The notes: generated by a model not told the origin, from the sequence alone. A DNA stretch of 64,000 bases from Sediminibacillus dalangtanensis (GCF_017792025.1 NZ_CP046956.1:3038001-3102000), one strand, 5' to 3'. Positions 9,136 to 20,808 are shown, counted from the stretch's first letter. A program made the numbers and translations.

Positions 9136-9170
9136 AAAAAACAGGCCGCTATTAAAAGCGGCCTGTTTTT
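9136..9170. terminator. Bidirectional terminator between namZ and lutC
   Basis: ACAGGCCGCT pairs with AGCGGCCTGT. The stem has A5 on the left and T5 on the right, so it can end the convergent namZ and lut transcripts. Confidence 0.9.
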
Positions 9171-9182
9171 CACTTTAACTAG

Positions 9183-9905
9183 TCACCTGTCTTCCACAAC
9201 AATATAAGCTGCCTTGATCGGGCCGTGTACTCCGACTACTAAATTCATTTCAATGTCAGCACTGTTGCTTGGTCCGGTAATAAAATTGATGCACGAAGGG
9301 ATGTGTTCTCCACTTTCTATCCGTTGGTGGATTTCCCTCGTTGCTTGGGACATACGCGGAACCAGAGAGCTTTTTGGAATAATCGCTATATAAGTAGAGG
9401 GGAGAAGACTTACAGACCGTCCTTTTCCATCACTACTAAAAAGGACGACTGTACCGGACTCCGCCAGGGTTATATCACTGAACGTAATCCCTACATCAGC
9501 TTGCTCTGCCAAATGGCGGCTTTGCACGGGATTTTCTATATCCCATTTGAAAACATCAATATCGCTACTGCTTTTCCAATCTACATACTTATTTGTTAAG
9601 CCGAAACTGGAAAAACGAGGGTCATCCCAGGTCAACGCTGTTTTAACCCCGTACGCCTGTAATACTTGTAAAACCTTTGCTCCCAGCTCTTCCTCTGTAG
9701 TCCGGACAAAATCAGTATGAATCACCTGGCATTGCTTCTCCAGTACATCAACAAGCTCGTCTTCTGTAAGGTCCGCAAGCACTTTCCATTGAGCCTGATG
9801 CTTCCATTTAGGCCGGGTAACATTATCTTTCCTGCGGTTCCGCCCCAACTGACTGGCAACATTATCCAAAAAAGTTTCTCTATTTTCAATCGCCCCTTTT
9901 TGCAT
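9183..9905 (-). CDS. lutC: Lactate utilisation protein LutC
   Basis: LutC is the third subunit of the LutABC iron-sulfur complex that oxidises L-lactate to pyruvate. It is 240 aa, in the LUD domain family, with [20 protein letters not shown] and the C-terminal [21 protein letters not shown] motif. ATG 9905 is chosen because AGGAGGG lies 9 nt upstream and the protein then begins [13 protein letters not shown] as relatives do. A GTG at 9923 is the only longer option. The start lies inside the end of lutB, so translation is coupled. Confidence 0.92.
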   Translation of the reverse strand: MQKGAIENRETFLDNVASQLGRNRRKDNVTRPKWKHQAQWKVLADLTEDELVDVLEKQCQVIHTDFVRTTEEELGAKVLQVLQAYGVKTALTWDDPRFSSFGLTNKYVDWKSSSDIDVFKWDIENPVQSRHLAEQADVGITFSDITLAESGTVVLFSSDGKGRSVSLLPSTYIAIIPKSSLVPRMSQATREIHQRIESGEHIPSCINFITGPSNSADIEMNLVVGVHGPIKAAYIVVEDR

Positions 9906-11331
9906 CAGGCCGCCCTCCTTCACTTCTATGCTTGAACCAGTCCCTGAACCGTTCTTTTTGCGGTAATGGGAGATCCCGAGCAGCAGTCCAAGCCTTTAGA
10001 GGGCCTGGTCCTTTCGAAATTGTTCCATCGCTAACAAACGGGGTTACAAGGATGGGAGCCATTTTCGTCGCCATTTTAAAAAGGCCGGCTGAACCTGCTA
10101 GTTTATCAAAGCCTTGCATTGCCAATTTTTCAGATAAGTTTGATTTGTTTTCTTTCTCTACAATATTTCTCCGGTGATCAATTAAATACTCATGTAATGG
10201 TATTTTTACAGGACATACCTCTGTACAAGCACCACAGAGAGAAGAAGCATATGGCAATTCTTTGTAATCCTCATAACCCGCTAGTAAGGGGGTCAATACT
10301 GCACCAATCGGTCCTGGATAGATAGATCCATAAGCATGGCCTCCTATATGTCTGTAAACAGGGCAAACATTGATACAAGCAGCACACCTGATACAGTGCA
10401 GAGCCTCTTGGAATTCTGTTCCTAATATTTTGGATCGTCCATTATCGACAACGACTAAATGAAATTCTTCCGGTCCATCTCCTTCTGATTCTTCCTTTGG
10501 CCCTGTTAATGCAGTCACATAACTGGTTAACTTCTGCCCAACTGCAGCTCTTGTCAAAAGACTGACTAGTACATCCAGTTCTTCCCAGGTAGGCACAATT
10601 CTTTCCATTCCCATCACAGTGATTTGTGTTTTAGGGAGGGTTGAAACCATACGTGCATTCCCTTCATTCGTGACCAGGGCGCAGGTGCCTGATTCTGCAA
10701 CAGCAAAATTACACCCAGTGATACCTACATCGGCGGATAGGAACTCTTTTCTTAATTGCTCTCGAGCAAATAATGTCAACTCTTCCGGTTTATCTGTATG
10801 GAGATATCCCAACTTTTCTTTAAATACATCTCTGATTTGTTCTTTATTTTTGTGTAGTGCGGGGGCAACGATATGAGAGGGGGGATCATGATCGTCGATT
10901 TGGAGGATATATTCTCCTAAATCTGTTTCGATTACGTCACAACCCCGTTCTTCCAGAATTTCATTCAAGGCTATTTCTTCTGTTACCATTGACTTTGACT
11001 TGGCTATCTTCCGTGCCTTTTTCTTTTCAATTACTTCACTGATGTAATGATTGGCATCTTCAGCTGTTTCAGCGAAATAAACATGTCCACCTCTTTCTGC
11101 TACCTTCTCACTTAATTGCTGTAAATAGAAATCGAGATTCTCCATTGTGTGTTGTCTGATTTCCTGCCCAAGATTGCGCCATTCTTCCCAGTCCCCTAAT
11201 TCTTCAGCTGCATTGGAACGGCTGTCCTGAAGTCGGCCCTGTGCGGAACGGACGGCGCCTCGCATGAATTCATTTCCAAGACCTTTTTCAACTCTGCTCT
11301 TAAATGCTTTTTCTCCAACATGCAATGGCAT
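9886..11331 (-). CDS. lutB: Lactate utilisation protein LutB, iron-sulfur subunit
   Basis: This 481-aa cytoplasmic subunit of LutABC combines an N-terminal LUD domain ([30 protein letters not shown]) with two 4Fe-4S motifs, [12 protein letters not shown] near residue 310 and CGACTEVCP near 365. The sequence is very close to B. subtilis LutB throughout. The lutA stop and lutB start overlap as TGATG, so the genes are one operon. No lutR-type regulator is beside it. Confidence 0.94.
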   Translation of the reverse strand: MPLHVGEKAFKSRVEKGLGNEFMRGAVRSAQGRLQDSRSNAAEELGDWEEWRNLGQEIRQHTMENLDFYLQQLSEKVAERGGHVYFAETAEDANHYISEVIEKKKARKIAKSKSMVTEEIALNEILEERGCDVIETDLGEYILQIDDHDPPSHIVAPALHKNKEQIRDVFKEKLGYLHTDKPEELTLFAREQLRKEFLSADVGITGCNFAVAESGTCALVTNEGNARMVSTLPKTQITVMGMERIVPTWEELDVLVSLLTRAAVGQKLTSYVTALTGPKEESEGDGPEEFHLVVVDNGRSKILGTEFQEALHCIRCAACINVCPVYRHIGGHAYGSIYPGPIGAVLTPLLAGYEDYKELPYASSLCGACTEVCPVKIPLHEYLIDHRRNIVEKENKSNLSEKLAMQGFDKLAGSAGLFKMATKMAPILVTPFVSDGTISKGPGPLKAWTAARDLPLPQKERFRDWFKHRSEGGRPDAKRGD

Positions 11332-12056
11332 CAGTTATCACCCCGACTGTTCAAAATTTCAGCAATGTGCATCACCTTTATCGGTTTATTTTGTCGATTC
11401 AACCGGCCTCCTATATTCATGAGGCAACCCCCATCTGCTCCGATCAACACATCAGCATCTGTTTCTTCAATATGGAGAGCTTTTTCGTCCACCATTTGTT
11501 GGGAAATCTCCGGCATCTTAACGGAAAAGGTTCCTCCAAAGCCACAACAATCATGGCGATTCGGTAAATCAACCATCTCCAGACCGCTGACATTGCTCAA
11601 TAGTTTTAATGGAGCCTCTTTCACACCAAGTAAACGAGTCATATGACAGGATGTATGATAGGTGGCCTTAGCATGAAATTCTGCTCCGGTGTTTTCTATT
11701 TGAAGAACCTCCGTTAAGAATTGGGTGAGTTCATACGTTTTTCGCTTTAATGCCGTCGCCTTTACTTTCCAGTCTGGTTCATCCTGCAATAACTCCTCAT
11801 ATTCATGGAACATATATGCACATGAACCGGATGGACAAACTACATACTCTGAATGCTCAAAAGCGGTAATCATATTTTTAGCAGCTGCTTTTGTCTTTTC
11901 ATGGTAACCACTATTATAAGCAGGTTGACCGCAACAAGTCTGCGTTTCTGGAAAGTCCACTTCACATCCGTACCGCTCGAGTAACTCCACCGTCGCTTTA
12001 CCGGCATTCACATAAAATACATCCCCAAGACAAGTAATAAATATAGAAACTTTCAT
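11331..12056 (-). CDS. lutA: Lactate utilisation protein LutA
   Basis: LutA is a 241-aa subunit with two cysteine-rich CCG domains ([11 protein letters not shown] and [13 protein letters not shown]), as in heterodisulfide reductase-like proteins. It acts with LutB and LutC in lactate oxidation. ATG 12056 ([12 protein letters not shown]) is chosen since AGGAGG lies just upstream and it matches the B. subtilis start; an open extension to 12125 lacks such a site. It is the first gene of lutABC and lies just downstream of the rhamnose genes, whose pathway produces lactate. Confidence 0.93.
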   Translation of the reverse strand: MKVSIFITCLGDVFYVNAGKATVELLERYGCEVDFPETQTCCGQPAYNSGYHEKTKAAAKNMITAFEHSEYVVCPSGSCAYMFHEYEELLQDEPDWKVKATALKRKTYELTQFLTEVLQIENTGAEFHAKATYHTSCHMTRLLGVKEAPLKLLSNVSGLEMVDLPNRHDCCGFGGTFSVKMPEISQQMVDEKALHIEETDADVLIGADGGCLMNIGGRLNRQNKPIKVMHIAEILNSRGDN

Positions 12057-12210
12057 TTTCTCTCCTCCTGCCATGAATGGTGACGCATTCAAAAAGCTTC
12101 TCAATATCTCTTCCTTAAACTCCATTGCTGGCTGGTAGTCATTTCCCTAAGAGAACAGACCCTTACTTTTTGTTATCCATAAAAAACCATTGCTATTTTC
12201 CGAGCACTTA

Positions 12211-12972
12211 TTATACTTTAATCAAATTTAATGATCTGTCAGACAATTGCTGCAAGATTGCCGTATCCACTTTTCCATCTGTTATGACATGGTCAATAGC
12301 TTCTATACCACTAAGCCGTGAAAAAGCCCGCACACCAAATTTACTATGGTCAATCATTATAAAAACGGAGTCAGCATTATCCATCATTTTTTTCTTGATC
12401 CTTGCCTGTTGTTCGTCTGACTCACTGATTCCTTTATCGAGGTGGAATCCTTTACAAGAAATAAATGCTTTATTTACATGGTAAGTATCCAAAGAAGATT
12501 CCGCCAAAGGCCCGACGTAAGAAAGTGATTTAGACAGCAATGTTCCTCCGGTTGAAATCACAGTTACTTCTTTCCTGCTGCTCAGTTCCATCGCTACTTT
12601 AATCGAATTCGTAAGGACTGTAACCGGAATGTCAGGTAGGGCTTTTGCCAGATACCATGCAGTTGTACTGGCATCCAGCATGATTTTATCCCCTTCGATG
12701 ACATATTTAGCGGCCTCATTAGCAATTTCCTTCTTTTCTTTAACGTTGGTTATTTCTCTTTCGGAAAATGAAAGTTCTGCCGATTCATCCGGGATTATGC
12801 TAACAGCTCCACCATGGCTTCTTGCCAACTTCTGCTCTGTCTCCAATTTTTCCAGATCTCTGCGGATTGTCTCTTCTGTAACCGAAAATATACGGCTGAG
12901 CTCGGAAACACGGATACTTTTACGTTCATTTACGACCTCTACTATCTTTTGTTGCCTCTCTGCAACTAACAC
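12211..12972 (-). CDS. DeoR-family regulator, probably RhaR of the rhamnose genes
   Basis: The 253-aa repressor-type protein has an N-terminal DeoR winged helix (RIFSVTEETIRRDLEKLE, about 24-41) and a C-terminal sugar-phosphate sensing domain (LDASTTAWYLAKAL, VLTNSIKVAMEL, STGGTL, IDHSKFG). It lies directly after rhaEW on the same strand, as a DeoR regulator accompanies rha genes in B. subtilis. A second DeoR gene at 28488 brackets the other end of the sugar region. The start is GTG 12972, with GTAGGA immediately before it and TAGGGG further upstream. A role on rhaEW and the rha operon is inferred from position and candidate operators at 15319-15364. Confidence 0.8.
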   Translation of the reverse strand: MLVAERQQKIVEVVNERKSIRVSELSRIFSVTEETIRRDLEKLETEQKLARSHGGAVSIIPDESAELSFSEREITNVKEKKEIANEAAKYVIEGDKIMLDASTTAWYLAKALPDIPVTVLTNSIKVAMELSSRKEVTVISTGGTLLSKSLSYVGPLAESSLDTYHVNKAFISCKGFHLDKGISESDEQQARIKKKMMDNADSVFIMIDHSKFGVRAFSRLSGIEAIDHVITDGKVDTAILQQLSDRSLNLIKV

Positions 12973-13196
12973 TTCCTACCCCTACTTTCATGCCCTCTCT
13001 ATATGACGGTTTAATTTACTCCTCATTTTAAACAGGAAAATACGGTTCCGCAACACAGACATAGAGGGGATCTCCGATTAATAAAGACCTTGCCCTCTGC
13101 CAGATTTTCAGTTTAATATCTCATTTTTCTTTTTTAAGCAGGATAGACAGGGACGGTTACACCGGAATAAACGCTGTTACCCCGCAGTGATCACCT

Positions 13197-15263
13197 TTAT
13201 CTTGTAAATGCTGCTGCTACTCCGCCATCTACTGTCACCATACATCCAGTAGTCTTAGCTGACTTGGAAGAAGCAAGGAACGCGATCGACTCTGCAATAT
13301 CATGCGGCAGGATGTTCACGTTCAAAATGGTCCGTTTTCGATAGTGTTCTTCTAAGTCGTCTGTCCCAATTCCATAGGAGGAAGCCCTTTCTTCTTTCCA
13401 CTCAGAATCCCATATTTTTGAACCACGGATAACGGCGTCAGGAAGGACGGAGTTAACACGGATACCGTATTGGCCTCCATCAGCCGCCACTGTGCGGGCA
13501 AGATGGGTTTCCGCTGCTTTAGCCGTACTGTAGGCTGCAGCATTTTTGCCTGCATAGATGGAATTTTTTGAGCCAACGAAAACCATGCTTCCACCGATTG
13601 CCTGATCTTTCATCAACTTGAACGCTTCTCTGGCAACCAGAAAGTAGCCGGTCACCAATACATTCATATTCAAGTTCCACTTATCCATCGTTGTTTCTTC
13701 AAAAGGGCTTGAACTAGCCAATCCAGCATTATTGACAATAATGTCCAACCCACCATAAGTTAAAACGGAATCTTGAATTGCAGCCGATACTTCTGCTTCC
13801 TTTGTAACGTCCATTTTCACGGCTATGGCGCGGTTTTCACCGAATCGATCGTTGATTTGACCGGCAAGCTCCTCTGCCCCCTCCAGATTGATATCAGCTA
13901 CCACGACGTGGGCACCTTCAGAGACAAGTCGATAACAAGTTGCACTTCCGATTCCGCCGGCTCCGCCAGTTACGAATGCTATCTGGCGGGAAAATTCCGC
14001 TTCTGGCGGTGCAAGGCTGAGTTTGTACAGTTCGAGCGGCCAGTATTCAATCGCAAATGACTCTTCTTCATTAAGGGAGACGAAGTTTCCAAGAATGGTA
14101 GATCCTCTCATCACAGAAATCGCACGGTGGTAAAGGGACTCACTGACATTCGCCGCAATCCAGTTCTTTCCTGTATTGATCATTCCAATTCCTGGAATCA
14201 ATACTACCCGAGGGGCTGTTTCCACCATTTGGTCCCCTTCCGATTTATTTTTTTCAAAGTATGCTTCATATTCTTCTTGAAAGGAAGCAATACCAGCTTT
14301 CACGCTTTCTATCAGAGCGTCTGCATCTTTGCTGCTAGGATCCCATTCAACGAATAAAGGCGTTCGTTTCGTATGCACCAGGTGATCCGGACATGCCGCA
14401 CCGACTTGTGATAAGTCTTTTGCATTTTCGCTGTTTACAAAGTTCAAAACATCCTCACTGTCGTCATATGTAACCAGCATCTTTTTGTTTCCGCTGACTT
14501 GGCCACGGACAACAGGAAGCACTTTCGCAATGATTTCTTTTCTCTCATCCGCTGTCAAAGATTCATATTTCTGCCCGCCGAACAGTGTTTGTTCCTTCGC
14601 TTTTGCTTCGATGTAGTCTTCCGCTTCCTGAATGACTGAGATTGTTTTATCATAGCTTTCTTTAGAGGTTTCTCCCCATGTCACCAACCCGTGTTTTTCC
14701 ATGATTACCAATTCAGCATTAGGATTATTTTGGACTCCTTCTGCAATCATTTTCGACAATTTGAAGCCGGGACGAATGTATGGCACCCATACGAATCGGT
14801 TACCGTATATTTCTTTTGCGATTGCTTTTCCATTGTCTGCACAGGCAATGCTTATTATTGCATCGGGATGTGTATGATCTACATGTTTAAATGGTAAAAA
14901 TGCATGTAGTAATGTTTCAATTGAGGAACGAGGGTGTTTGGCATCAATCATACAGTGAGCTAAGTAGCTGACCATCTCCTCATCTGTCATATCGTCTTTT
15001 TCCATTAAGGGGCGGATGTCGTTCATTTTCAATCCTGTGAAGTTTTTCGCGCCCATTGTAGCTAAATCTGAACCACTGCCTTTCACCCACATGACTTCGA
15101 CTTCGTTTCCCCGGAAGTCGGTTTCAATGGATTTTGTTGAAGTATTTCCGCCACCCCAATTGGCAACAGACCGGTCTGACCCCAATAAATTAGAGCGATA
15201 TACCAACTCTTCTAAACCGCTTTCACTGTTTGCTTTACTTGCATCCCATCGATTTTGTACCAA
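13197..15263 (-). CDS. rhaEW: Bifunctional rhamnulose-1-phosphate aldolase / lactaldehyde dehydrogenase
   Basis: This 688-aa two-domain enzyme cleaves L-rhamnulose-1-P to DHAP and L-lactaldehyde and oxidises the aldehyde to lactate. Residues 1-410 form a class II aldolase domain (NWGGGNTSTKS, and HTHPDAI with metal-binding His). From about 425 follows an SDR domain with the Rossmann motif TGGAGGIGSA and catalytic YSTAK, ending at VDGG. Length and order match B. subtilis RhaEW (YuxG). An AGAGGAGG site precedes the start, which is TTG. A terminator after rhaA shows it is transcribed separately from the long operon upstream. Confidence 0.93.
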   Translation of the reverse strand: MVQNRWDASKANSESGLEELVYRSNLLGSDRSVANWGGGNTSTKSIETDFRGNEVEVMWVKGSGSDLATMGAKNFTGLKMNDIRPLMEKDDMTDEEMVSYLAHCMIDAKHPRSSIETLLHAFLPFKHVDHTHPDAIISIACADNGKAIAKEIYGNRFVWVPYIRPGFKLSKMIAEGVQNNPNAELVIMEKHGLVTWGETSKESYDKTISVIQEAEDYIEAKAKEQTLFGGQKYESLTADERKEIIAKVLPVVRGQVSGNKKMLVTYDDSEDVLNFVNSENAKDLSQVGAACPDHLVHTKRTPLFVEWDPSSKDADALIESVKAGIASFQEEYEAYFEKNKSEGDQMVETAPRVVLIPGIGMINTGKNWIAANVSESLYHRAISVMRGSTILGNFVSLNEEESFAIEYWPLELYKLSLAPPEAEFSRQIAFVTGGAGGIGSATCYRLVSEGAHVVVADINLEGAEELAGQINDRFGENRAIAVKMDVTKEAEVSAAIQDSVLTYGGLDIIVNNAGLASSSPFEETTMDKWNLNMNVLVTGYFLVAREAFKLMKDQAIGGSMVFVGSKNSIYAGKNAAAYSTAKAAETHLARTVAADGGQYGIRVNSVLPDAVIRGSKIWDSEWKEERASSYGIGTDDLEEHYRKRTILNVNILPHDIAESIAFLASSKSAKTTGCMVTVDGGVAAAFTR

Positions 15264-15306
15264 AGTTGTTTCCTCCTCTGTCCTGTTTGTTTCTTTTTCT
15301 GCTTTA

Positions 15307-15364
15307 ATCTTATCATTCTTTTGTTTATTTTTGAATAGTATTTTTTATTTTTGTTTATTTTTAT
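15307..15364 (-). promoter_or_regulatory. rhaEW promoter with tandem candidate DeoR operators
   Basis: On the minus strand TTCAAA (15330-15335), 17 nt and TAAGAT (15307-15312) make a weak promoter. Two direct copies of TTTTGTTTATTTTT (plus strand, from 15319 and 15349) are spaced 30 nt apart, about three helix turns, and cover the -35. A related AAATAAACA lies at 15478. Repeated boxes of this kind suit a DeoR-family repressor. The rest of 15264-15576 shows no gene. Confidence 0.5.
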
Positions 15365-15576
15365 TTAAATTGATGAATATGCACCAACGTAACAGTGTAT
15401 CCGTGTGCAACGTGCAACTTAAGATCGGAAATCCCAATGGTTTAACATATGTTTTTTTATAGAAGCAAAACAACATAAATAAACATTTGTTTTTGATTAA
15501 ATTAGCTTCTTTTCATAGAAATTAAAAATAAAATGAATGCTGCAATAGTCTCGCCATCCCTCCTAAAAGTCGCCAA

Positions 15577-15611
15577 CAAAAAACGGACCAGCTTCGTCCT
15601 CCGCTGATCCG
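15577..15611 (-). terminator. Terminator of the rha/ara operon after rhaA
   Basis: Read on the minus strand, CGGATCAGC pairs with GCTGGTCCG (one G-U) and is followed by T6. It starts 9 nt after the rhaA stop. Confidence 0.88.
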
Positions 15612-15619
15612 CATGTATA

Positions 15620-16873
15620 TTATCTCTTCAGCAAAACCTCGTTTTCATAATGTTTGATATCTTCCAGCCATGTTTCTTTTGCAGGCACTCCCATTTTTTC
15701 GCAATAATAATCCCAAATTGCACCGAATGGGTAGGTCTTAAATTCTTCCATTAAAGCCAAGCGGGCCGTAAAGTTACCTTCTTCCTGTAACTGTTTTAAG
15801 TGCTCGTTCGGTTGAAGCAGTGCATATAACAAAGCTTTAATCATGTTACGTGTTCCAATGGTCCATGCAGCAACCCGGTTAATACTTGCATCAAAGAAGT
15901 CTAATCCTATTCTTACTTTATCAAGGGCACCGTTTCGGACAATTTCTAAACCAATTTCTTTCAACTCATCATCAAATATGACAACATGATCGCTATCCCA
16001 GCGGACTGGCCTCGATACGTGCAGTGCCAGTTGATCACTATACAAAAGCATCGCCGAGATTTTATTGGAGACCACTTCTGTTGGATGGTAATGTCCTGTG
16101 TCCAGCAAGCATAGTTTATTATTCTTTAAAGCGTATCCTAAGTAAAATTCATGGGAACCGACAACATATGCTTCAGAACCGATGCCGAACAGCTTGCTTT
16201 CCACCGCATCAACATTATATTTTTCGTCAATTTCAACAGCAAATATCTCATCGAGCGACTCTTTCAAACGCTGTCTCGGAGTTAAACGGTCACTAGGGAT
16301 ATCCTTGAAACCATCCGGTATCCAAATATTTGTTAAAGCAGGTGTACCAAGTTCTTTACCGAAATACTCCGCAATCTTGCGACTGGCGATGCAATGTCTG
16401 ATCCAGTAATCGCGTATCTCTTTATCCGGATGTGCCAGTGTCAAGCCATCCGCCGCTTTTGGATGAGAAAATAGTGTCGGGTTGAAATCTAACCCTAATC
16501 CATTCTCCTTCGCCCAGTTCACCCAGTTTTCAAAATGCTTCGGTTCCAGCTGATCCCGTTCCACAACTTCTCCATTAGTTTCCGCATAAATCATATGCAG
16601 GTTTACTCGGTGTTTCCCTGGTATAAGTGAAAGAGCCTTTTCTAAATCTCCCCTTAATTGCTCCGGTGTTTTAGCTTTACCGGGATAATTTCCTGTTACA
16701 TCTATTCCTCCGGAGAGTTCCTGCTTATTTACTTCAAACCCACTGACGTCATCCCCTTGCCAACAATGAATCGAAATAGGGATTTTTTGTAATTTATCTA
16801 ATACTCCCTCGACATCTACTCCCCACCTCTCATATGCCTCTTTCGCCATTTCGTATTGCTCTTTTATATTCAT
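15620..16873 (-). CDS. rhaA: L-rhamnose isomerase
   Basis: The enzyme interconverts L-rhamnose and L-rhamnulose and needs Mn2+. The 417-aa length is that of the RhaA family. Visible family stretches are [49 protein letters not shown] and [14 protein letters not shown], which supply the metal-binding Glu/Asp/His residues. The start overlaps the rhaB stop by 4 nt (ATGA). It is the last gene before the operon terminator. RhaA enzymes often also accept L-lyxose and other sugars (family knowledge), relevant to the araBD genes upstream. Confidence 0.95.
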   Translation of the reverse strand: MNIKEQYEMAKEAYERWGVDVEGVLDKLQKIPISIHCWQGDDVSGFEVNKQELSGGIDVTGNYPGKAKTPEQLRGDLEKALSLIPGKHRVNLHMIYAETNGEVVERDQLEPKHFENWVNWAKENGLGLDFNPTLFSHPKAADGLTLAHPDKEIRDYWIRHCIASRKIAEYFGKELGTPALTNIWIPDGFKDIPSDRLTPRQRLKESLDEIFAVEIDEKYNVDAVESKLFGIGSEAYVVGSHEFYLGYALKNNKLCLLDTGHYHPTEVVSNKISAMLLYSDQLALHVSRPVRWDSDHVVIFDDELKEIGLEIVRNGALDKVRIGLDFFDASINRVAAWTIGTRNMIKALLYALLQPNEHLKQLQEEGNFTARLALMEEFKTYPFGAIWDYYCEKMGVPAKETWLEDIKHYENEVLLKR

Positions 16874-18297
16874 GTTACATTTTCCTCCTCTCGCCCGGCT
16901 GCTGTATATCTTTTGAGTTTAAAGGATTGGCCAATAATGTTTCTTGCCTCCTTGATATCCTTTATTTTTCCTAGTGAGATTAGCTGAGAAACAAGGTTAC
17001 CAATCGCCGTTGCCTCTACCGGCCCTGCTATAACTTCTTTTCCTGTTTTATCAGCAATCAGCTGATTTAACATTTCATTCTGGCAGCCGCCGCCGATAAT
17101 ATTAATTTTTTTAAATTCTTTCTCATATATTTCTTCAATTTGATCAAGAGCTTTTTGGTAGCTAACCCCTAAACTATCAAAGACACATTTCGCTACCTCA
17201 CCTGGTGTCCCAGGCACCTCCTGATTTGTCTCCTGACACACCTTTTGAATTTCTTCTATCATGTTTTCCGGCTTCAGAAAACGATCATTATCCACGTTTA
17301 TCTTTGCTCCGAATTCGGAGGCTTTGTCTGCTAACTCCACTAACTCCGAAAAACTATATTGATCGTTGTAATTCCTCTTTACTTCCTGAATCATCCATAA
17401 TCCCATTACATTTTTCAAAAAACGGTACTGATAACTGAAACCACCTTCGTTAGTAAAGTTATAGTCCAATGCTTTTGTAATACAGATAGGAAACGGGTTC
17501 TCGACACCAATCAGTGACCAAGTCCCAGAACTTATATATACCGTATCATCTACCTCCGGAACGGCAACCACAGCTGAACCGGTATCATGGGTGGCAGGGA
17601 GGATCACCTTCATTTCTATACCAAGCTCTTTTGATAGCTCTGTTTCCATATCTCCCAGTATTGATCCTGGTGGTTTTATTTCTAAGAACATTTCTTTATT
17701 TATACCAAGCAAATCCAATAAATCTTCGTCCCACTTTTTCGTAAAGGCATTTACTAACTGAGTAGAGGTAGCATTCGTATATTCATTTACTTTCTTTCCG
17801 GTCAATAAGTAGTTGAAGTAATCAGGAAGCATCATAAAAGATGTCGCTTGCTCCAGAACTTCCGGATTGCTCTTTTTTAGAGAGTATAATTGATAAATTG
17901 TGTTGAATTTTTGAAACTGTATTCCAGTTTCCAAATACAGACGCTCTTTGCTAATGAAGTTAAAAACTTCCTCCATCATTCCGTCCGTTCTAGCATCGCG
18001 GTAAGCGATAGCATCTGTAAGTAATCGATTTTTTTCATCTAATAAGACAAAATCAACTGCCCATGTATCAATTCCGATACTTTCAGGATGTAAACCCCTA
18101 TCCCTGCATAAGCGGATTCCCGTTTTAATTTCGTTGTATAAAGCATGAACATCCCAACAATAATGACCGTCTTTTATAATCAAGTTGTTCTCAAACCGGT
18201 GTATTTCCTCCAACTTAAGGTTATTATCCTGCAGGCATCCAGCAATAAGCCTTCCACTTGATGCACCAATATCAACGGCTATACTGCATTTGCTCAT
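16870..18297 (-). CDS. rhaB: Rhamnulokinase
   Basis: RhaB phosphorylates L-rhamnulose to L-rhamnulose-1-P, the substrate of RhaEW. It is a 475-aa FGGY kinase with the N-terminal phosphate loop [14 protein letters not shown], the [12 protein letters not shown] block, the [13 protein letters not shown] motif, [12 protein letters not shown] and the C-terminal [23 protein letters not shown]-binding signature. It is coupled to rhaA by overlap. An AGGAGG site lies before the ATG. Confidence 0.94.
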   Translation of the reverse strand: MSKCSIAVDIGASSGRLIAGCLQDNNLKLEEIHRFENNLIIKDGHYCWDVHALYNEIKTGIRLCRDRGLHPESIGIDTWAVDFVLLDEKNRLLTDAIAYRDARTDGMMEEVFNFISKERLYLETGIQFQKFNTIYQLYSLKKSNPEVLEQATSFMMLPDYFNYLLTGKKVNEYTNATSTQLVNAFTKKWDEDLLDLLGINKEMFLEIKPPGSILGDMETELSKELGIEMKVILPATHDTGSAVVAVPEVDDTVYISSGTWSLIGVENPFPICITKALDYNFTNEGGFSYQYRFLKNVMGLWMIQEVKRNYNDQYSFSELVELADKASEFGAKINVDNDRFLKPENMIEEIQKVCQETNQEVPGTPGEVAKCVFDSLGVSYQKALDQIEEIYEKEFKKINIIGGGCQNEMLNQLIADKTGKEVIAGPVEATAIGNLVSQLISLGKIKDIKEARNIIGQSFKLKRYTAAGREEENVT

Positions 18298-18387
18298 TAT
18301 TACACCTCCTGTCGAAAACGCTTAACTACTTGATATAGGGGAATAAAACCTTCTTTTGGATGAGATTATTCCACTTCCTCGAATTAT

Positions 18388-20064
18388 TTAAATTTGAATA
18401 TTTTCTCTCAGACTCTTCAATTCTTTCATTATATTATTTTGTCCCCTGCCAAAGTAATCGTGCAGCTTTTCATATTCTTTGAAAAGTCTTTCGTAGACCT
18501 CTACATTTTTTGGAATAGGAAATATTTTTTCTTCTTTTACTCTAGCCATTTTGTTTGCAGCTTCCACAATGTTGGAAAAACCGGCATTCTGTTTTCCAGC
18601 TGCTACTGCTCCAAACATAGCTGCTCCAACTGCAGGAGTATGCTTAGAATCAGCTAATGTAATGGTTCGGTTAGTTACATCTGCATAAATTTGCATTAAT
18701 AACTTGTTCTTTTGCGGTAATCCACCACATGCGTATAGTTCATCAACGGAAATGTCGTTATTATGGAAAGCTTCGATAATTTTTCTTGTTCCAAATGCTG
18801 TTGATTCTAAAAGCGCTCTGTAAATTTCTTCCGGTTTAGTTTGAAGGGTTGCTCCTATCAGTAAACCGCTTAATTGTGTGTCTACTAGTACTGACCTATT
18901 TCCATTCCACCAGTCGAGAGCAAGCAACCCTGTCTCACCTGGTTTATATTTACTAGCTTCTTTTTCTAACCATTGATGAACGTTCATTCCTTCTTTCTCT
19001 GCTGTCTCCTGAACATAAGCAGGAACGCCTTCTTTTACGTACCAGGCAAAGATATCTCCGACAGCTGACTGCCCTGCCTCGTAGCCGTAATAACCAGGAA
19101 TGATTCCATCTTCTACTACTCCGCACATACCTTCAATATCTTTTTCCTCTGTCCCCAAGAGCATATGGCAAATGGAGGTGCCCATTGCCATTACCATCTT
19201 CCCTGGTGACACTACTCCTATTGCTGGCACGGATGCATGAGCATCGACATTCCCTACAGCTATTGAAGTTCCAGTACACAAGCCAGTAAGAGCAGCCATC
19301 TCCTCTGACAAAACTCCAGCCTTCGAACCAAGTGGTTCAACTTTCCCTTTTAATTTGGTGTCCGTCAAGTCCGCTAATCTAGGGTCAAGAGCACGAAAGA
19401 ATTCTTTATCCGGGTAGCCCTCTTGTTTGTGCCACATTGCTTTATAGCCAGCTGTACAACTGTTTCGGACAAAGGTATTCGTCATCTTCGAAACTACCCA
19501 ATCCGCTGCTTCTACAAATTTATCTGCCTTGTCATAAATGTCCGGAGCTTCATTCAGGATTTGCCAAGCTTTTGCAATCATCCATTCAGATGATATCTTG
19601 CCACCGTATCTAGATAGAAATGCCTCTCCCCTTGCTGATGCTATCTCATTTAGTTGATTAGCCTCCTTTTGTGCAGCATGATGCTTCCATAATTTCACCC
19701 AGCTATGAGGGTTATCCTGCAATTCTGGGTGGAAGGAAAGCGGATCCCCATCTGCATCTATTGGAAGCATTGTACATGCCGTGAAATCTATTCCCAAACC
19801 GATAACATCCTGGGGGGCCACTCCGGATCTTTTGAGGACTGCCGGAACAGATTTTTTTAAAACTTCTATATAATCACCTGGATGTTGTAGTGCCCATTCA
19901 TGGTCTAGTTTGATTCCTGAAACAGGCAATTTGTTATCAATAACACCATGTGGATAAGGCGTTACATGTTCTTCTAGTTCTCTCCCGTCCGATAATGCGA
20001 CGAGTACTGCACGTCCTGATTCAGTTCCATAATCGACCCCAATAGCATACTTTTCCGTCATCAT
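18388..20064 (-). CDS. araB: L-ribulokinase
   Basis: AraB phosphorylates L-ribulose to L-ribulose-5-P. The 558-aa FGGY kinase starts [19 protein letters not shown]. It shows the AraB features [39 protein letters not shown] and the C-terminal [27 protein letters not shown] lies 4 nt before the first ATG and 7 nt before the second (20061), so either may be used. araD lies 16 nt upstream. No araA (arabinose isomerase) is present, so the source of L-ribulose is unclear. Confidence 0.93.
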   Translation of the reverse strand: MMTEKYAIGVDYGTESGRAVLVALSDGRELEEHVTPYPHGVIDNKLPVSGIKLDHEWALQHPGDYIEVLKKSVPAVLKRSGVAPQDVIGLGIDFTACTMLPIDADGDPLSFHPELQDNPHSWVKLWKHHAAQKEANQLNEIASARGEAFLSRYGGKISSEWMIAKAWQILNEAPDIYDKADKFVEAADWVVSKMTNTFVRNSCTAGYKAMWHKQEGYPDKEFFRALDPRLADLTDTKLKGKVEPLGSKAGVLSEEMAALTGLCTGTSIAVGNVDAHASVPAIGVVSPGKMVMAMGTSICHMLLGTEEKDIEGMCGVVEDGIIPGYYGYEAGQSAVGDIFAWYVKEGVPAYVQETAEKEGMNVHQWLEKEASKYKPGETGLLALDWWNGNRSVLVDTQLSGLLIGATLQTKPEEIYRALLESTAFGTRKIIEAFHNNDISVDELYACGGLPQKNKLLMQIYADVTNRTITLADSKHTPAVGAAMFGAVAAGKQNAGFSNIVEAANKMARVKEEKIFPIPKNVEVYERLFKEYEKLHDYFGRGQNNIMKELKSLRENIQI

Positions 20065-20080
20065 TGCGCCTCCTTATCCT

Positions 20081-20767
20081 CTACTGGCCATAATATGCAT
20101 TTACTCCGTGTTTTCTTAAATAATGTTTATCTAATAGAACTTGATCCATAGGTCCTAGCCCATTGTTTATTTGAAGAGAACGGAAGGCCATTTTTGATAC
20201 CTCTTCTAGAACTACTGCATTGTGGACAGCCTCTTGGGGATCTACTCCCCAATTGAAAGGGGCATGGCTGTTAACTAAAACGCTTGGAACTCGACGGTAA
20301 TCTATATCTTTAAAAGTCTCAACAATCAGTTTTCCGGTTTCCTGCTCATAGTTTCTGTTTATTTCTGTTGCTGTCAATGCTCTTGTACAAGGAATAGAAC
20401 CATAAAAATAATCAGCATGTGTTGTTCCTAACGGCGGGATGAATTTCCCAGCTTGTGCCCAAATAGTAGCCCAAGGAGAATGAGTATGGACAATCCCCCC
20501 AATTTCAGGAAACGATTTATAAAGTTCGATATGGGTGGGCAAATCTGATGACGGTCTTAAGTTACCCTCCACCACATGCCCCTCCATATTTAGCACTACA
20601 AGCTTTTCTTTGGTAAGAGTTTTATAGGGGACCCCACTTGGTTTAATAACAACCAACCCACTGTCTCTATCGATTCCACTGGCATTCCCCCAAGTGAAAG
20701 TAACCAAATTAAAGTCTTCTAATGCTATATTTGCCTGCAAAACCTTTTCTTTTAATTTTTCCAGCAA
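20081..20767 (-). CDS. araD: L-ribulose-5-phosphate 4-epimerase
   Basis: AraD converts L-ribulose-5-P to D-xylulose-5-P, linking to the pentose phosphate pathway. The class II aldolase/epimerase fold shows [34 protein letters not shown], the metal-binding HTHSPWA and GTTHADYF, and ends [11 protein letters not shown] as AraD proteins do. TTG 20767 is chosen: AAAGGTG lies 8 nt upstream and the product then aligns with B. subtilis AraD (228 aa). A GTG at 20779 has its purine run too close. Confidence 0.92.
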   Translation of the reverse strand: MLEKLKEKVLQANIALEDFNLVTFTWGNASGIDRDSGLVVIKPSGVPYKTLTKEKLVVLNMEGHVVEGNLRPSSDLPTHIELYKSFPEIGGIVHTHSPWATIWAQAGKFIPPLGTTHADYFYGSIPCTRALTATEINRNYEQETGKLIVETFKDIDYRRVPSVLVNSHAPFNWGVDPQEAVHNAVVLEEVSKMAFRSLQINNGLGPMDQVLLDKHYLRKHGVNAYYGQ

Positions 20768-20808
20768 ATGAAACAACACCTTTCCTACTTAAATCATGAC
20801 AGAGGAGA

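Noticed and set aside
15016..15462. 148-codon plus-strand frame
   Set aside because: It is antisense to the start of rhaEW and the operator region, with no ribosome binding site; the rhaEW protein match is decisive.
18300..18330. Possible cre site between rhaB and araB (AAAACGCTTAAC)
   Set aside because: There are three mismatches to the consensus and no promoter beside it.
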